Source: an uncultured Alphaproteobacteria bacterium
Lineage (GTDB): Bacteria > Pseudomonadota > Alphaproteobacteria > Reyranellales > Reyranellaceae
DNA length: 7,905 nucleotides
Direction of reading: 5' to 3'
Assembly: GCA_903929895.1 (NCBI GenBank)
Contig: CAIYWM010000891.1
Coordinates: 1-7,905, forward strand
Shown here: positions 6,304 to 7,905 of the stretch, piece by piece
Numbering within the stretch: the first letter of the stretch is position 1
Layout of the letters: every line of letters begins with the position of its first letter
Notes under the pieces: generated by a model
The model's database searches: none
What the model was told of the DNA's origin: nothing
The model's input: only the letters and a program-made list of their open reading frames with translations
Program-made: the position numbers and the translations under genes

Positions 6304-7878
6304 ATGGACGACGATTTCGACTACATCATCATCGGCGGCGGCTCGGCCGGCGCGACCCTTGCCGCCCGGCTGAGCGAGGATCCGGCGATCCGCGTGCTGC
6401 TGCTCGAAGCCGGCCGCGACTTCCGCACCGCCGAGACGCCGCACCATCTGCGCATTCCCAATCCGTTGCGCGCCATCGGCGACGACAATTATCGCTACCC
6501 CAAGCTGCTGGCGCGGCGCACCGAGCGCCAGGAACCCAAGCTGCTGTGGCGCGGCCGCGCGATCGGCGGCAGTTCGACGATCAACGGCCAGATCGCGATC
6601 CGCGGCATCCCCGAGGACTTCGAGGACTGGGCATCCATGGGGGCCGCGGGCTGGGACTGGGAGGCCTGCCTGCCCTATTTCCGCAAGCTCGAAACCGACA
6701 TGGATTTCGGCGATGCGCCCTATCACGGCAAACAGGGCCCGCTTCCGGTCTATCGCGCACCGATCGACCAATGGGGCACCGTCGATCGCGCGCTGCGGGA
6801 GGCTGCGCTCGGCCTCGGCTATCCGTGGTGCGAAGACCACAATGCGCCGACCGGCAGCGGCGTCGGACCCTACGCGATCAACAGCCGCGAGGGGCTGCGC
6901 ATCTCGACCAACGACGGCTATCTCGAGTCGGCGCGTGGCCGTGCGAACCTAACGATCGTCGGCGAGGCGGTCGTCGACACGCTGCAGTTCGAAGGCAACC
7001 GGCCGCATGTCAGCGGTGTCCGTGTGCAGGTCGGCGGCGGGGCGCGGAAGGTGCGGGCTCGCCGTGAAGTCATCCTGTCGGCCGGCGCGATCCATTCGCC
7101 AGCCATCCTGCAGCGGTCCGGCGTCGGTCCGCGCGACTGGCTCGGCGCCCTGGGGATCGAGGTGGTGGCCGACCGGCCAGTCGGGAAGCACCTGCTCGAT
7201 CATCCGATCCTGGGCCTGATGCTCGAGCTGCGCGGCGACGCGCGCGTGAGCACGCTGATGCATCGCCACACCAACTGCTGCCTGCGCTACTCGTCGGAGC
7301 TGGCAGGCGCTGGCGTCAACGACATGATCATGATCGCCGGCAATCTACGCCCGGAGGAGGATGGCGGCACGGCGCGCGCACGCCTCGCCGTCTCCGCCTT
7401 CCAGGCCTTCAGCGAAGGCACGGTCCGCATCACCACCCGCGACGCCGGCATCGACCCGCAGGTCGACGAGCGCATGCTGTCGGACGAAAGCGACCTTGTT
7501 CGCATGCACGACGGCGTACGCCGGATGCGCGACCTCTGCCTGCAGCCCGCCTTCAAGGCCATCTCGACACGGGTCGAGTACGGCACGACGGGACGATCGA
7601 TCGAGGACCCGTTGGACGCCGAGGCCCTGGACGACTGGATGTTCGCCGAATGCTCCGATGCCCAGCACGCCAGCGGCACCTGCCGCATGGGCGCGGCAGA
7701 TGATCCGCACTCGGTGGTCGATCCGGACTGCCGCGTGATCGGCGTTTCAGGGCTGCGCGTCATCGACGCGTCGATCATGCCGACCGTCGTGCGCGCCAAC
7801 ACTCATTTCACGACGGTCATGATCGCGGAGAAGATGGCGGACGAGCTGAAGCGGGCCCGTCCGCGTATCGGCTCCTAG
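6304..7878 (+). CDS. GMC-family FAD-dependent oxidoreductase (choline dehydrogenase-like)
   Basis: This is a flavoprotein of the glucose-methanol-choline family, which oxidises an alcohol group and reduces FAD. No signal peptide or membrane segment is seen, so it should be cytoplasmic. The protein is 524 residues, normal for bacterial members. The N-terminal dinucleotide-binding fold is clear: DYIIIGGGSAGATLA (6-20) with the GxGxxG at 11-16 and Glu35 in LLLEAG for the FAD ribose. GMC signature 1 is GRAIGGSSTINGQIAIRG (84-101) and signature 2 is GAIHSPAILQRSGVG (261-275). The C-terminal active site has HASGTCRMG (455-463) with catalytic His455, and NTHFTTVMIAEK (499-510). There His501 falls where BetA-type enzymes have Asn. 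ATG 6304 was chosen because it has an AGGA site and directly precedes the FAD fold; an in-frame GTG at 6274 is the alternative. It diverges from the M20 gene. The substrate is unknown; a betA name would overstate the evidence. Confidence 0.94.
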   Translation: MDDDFDYIIIGGGSAGATLAARLSEDPAIRVLLLEAGRDFRTAETPHHLRIPNPLRAIGDDNYRYPKLLARRTERQEPKLLWRGRAIGGSSTINGQIAIRGIPEDFEDWASMGAAGWDWEACLPYFRKLETDMDFGDAPYHGKQGPLPVYRAPIDQWGTVDRALREAALGLGYPWCEDHNAPTGSGVGPYAINSREGLRISTNDGYLESARGRANLTIVGEAVVDTLQFEGNRPHVSGVRVQVGGGARKVRARREVILSAGAIHSPAILQRSGVGPRDWLGALGIEVVADRPVGKHLLDHPILGLMLELRGDARVSTLMHRHTNCCLRYSSELAGAGVNDMIMIAGNLRPEEDGGTARARLAVSAFQAFSEGTVRITTRDAGIDPQVDERMLSDESDLVRMHDGVRRMRDLCLQPAFKAISTRVEYGTTGRSIEDPLDAEALDDWMFAECSDAQHASGTCRMGAADDPHSVVDPDCRVIGVSGLRVIDASIMPTVVRANTHFTTVMIAEKMADELKRARPRIGS

Positions 7879-7884
7879 GACGGG
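7856..7884 (+). other. Inverted repeat spanning the GMC stop codon
   Basis: CCCGTCC (7856-7862) and GGACGGG (7878-7884) form a perfect 7-bp stem with a 15-base loop containing the TAG stop. There is no following T run, so an intrinsic terminator is not supported. A second self-complementary 10-mer, CCGGGCCCGG, ends exactly at the window edge (7896-7905). I see no gene in 7879-7905. Confidence 0.25.
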
Positions 7885-7905
7885 AAAGGCTTCGACCGGG
7901 CCCGG

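Noticed and set aside
4903..6840. A 645-codon minus-strand open frame running from inside the GMC gene through the hydrolase in another frame
   Set aside because: It overlaps two well-supported genes in a different frame and shows arginine-rich, repetitive composition with no recognisable domain.
7896..7905. CCGGGCCCGG palindrome at the right edge
   Set aside because: It is a GC-only 10-mer cut by the window end, with no T run and no context to interpret.

Overview
The window is about two-thirds G+C and densely coded. Gene content and codon style suggest an alphaproteobacterium of the soil or rhizosphere type, such as Rhizobiales or Rhodospirillales relatives. That placement is inference from protein style, not from a marker gene. 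No RNA gene, mobile element, CRISPR array or tandem repeat is visible, and no stretch over 300 bases lacks a gene.

Layout: five of the six genes lie on the minus strand and read leftward. From right to left they are an M20-family zinc hydrolase of the N-carbamoyl-L-amino-acid hydrolase / beta-ureidopropionase / allantoate amidohydrolase group (6215 to 4977), a 184-bp intergenic region with several dyads, and then a peptide-type (Dpp/Opp/Nik/Gsi class) ABC importer. The importer comprises a periplasmic solute-binding protein (4792 to 3185), a DppB-like permease (3180 to 2155), a DppC-like permease (2158 to 1292) and a two-domain ATPase (1295 to beyond the left edge). The importer genes are very tightly packed: a 4-bp gap and then two 4-bp ATGA overlaps, so they are almost certainly one translationally coupled operon. 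The only plus-strand gene, a GMC-family FAD oxidoreductase (6304 to 7878), diverges from the hydrolase across an 88-bp spacer.

Working together (inference): the importer would bring a peptide-like or other amide-bearing small molecule into the cytoplasm, the M20 enzyme would cleave an N-carbamoyl or related amide/ureido group, and the flavoenzyme would oxidise an alcohol in the same or a related pathway. The substrate cannot be read from the sequence.

The families are all well known and I see no clearly undescribed system. The points worth a second look are the His-His active-site pair in the GMC enzyme, an ABC-signature substitution (LSGGMCQR) in the fused ATPase, a CxC pair and an aromatic-rich patch in the binding protein, the competing inverted repeats in the leader of the transporter operon, and the specific gene partnership.
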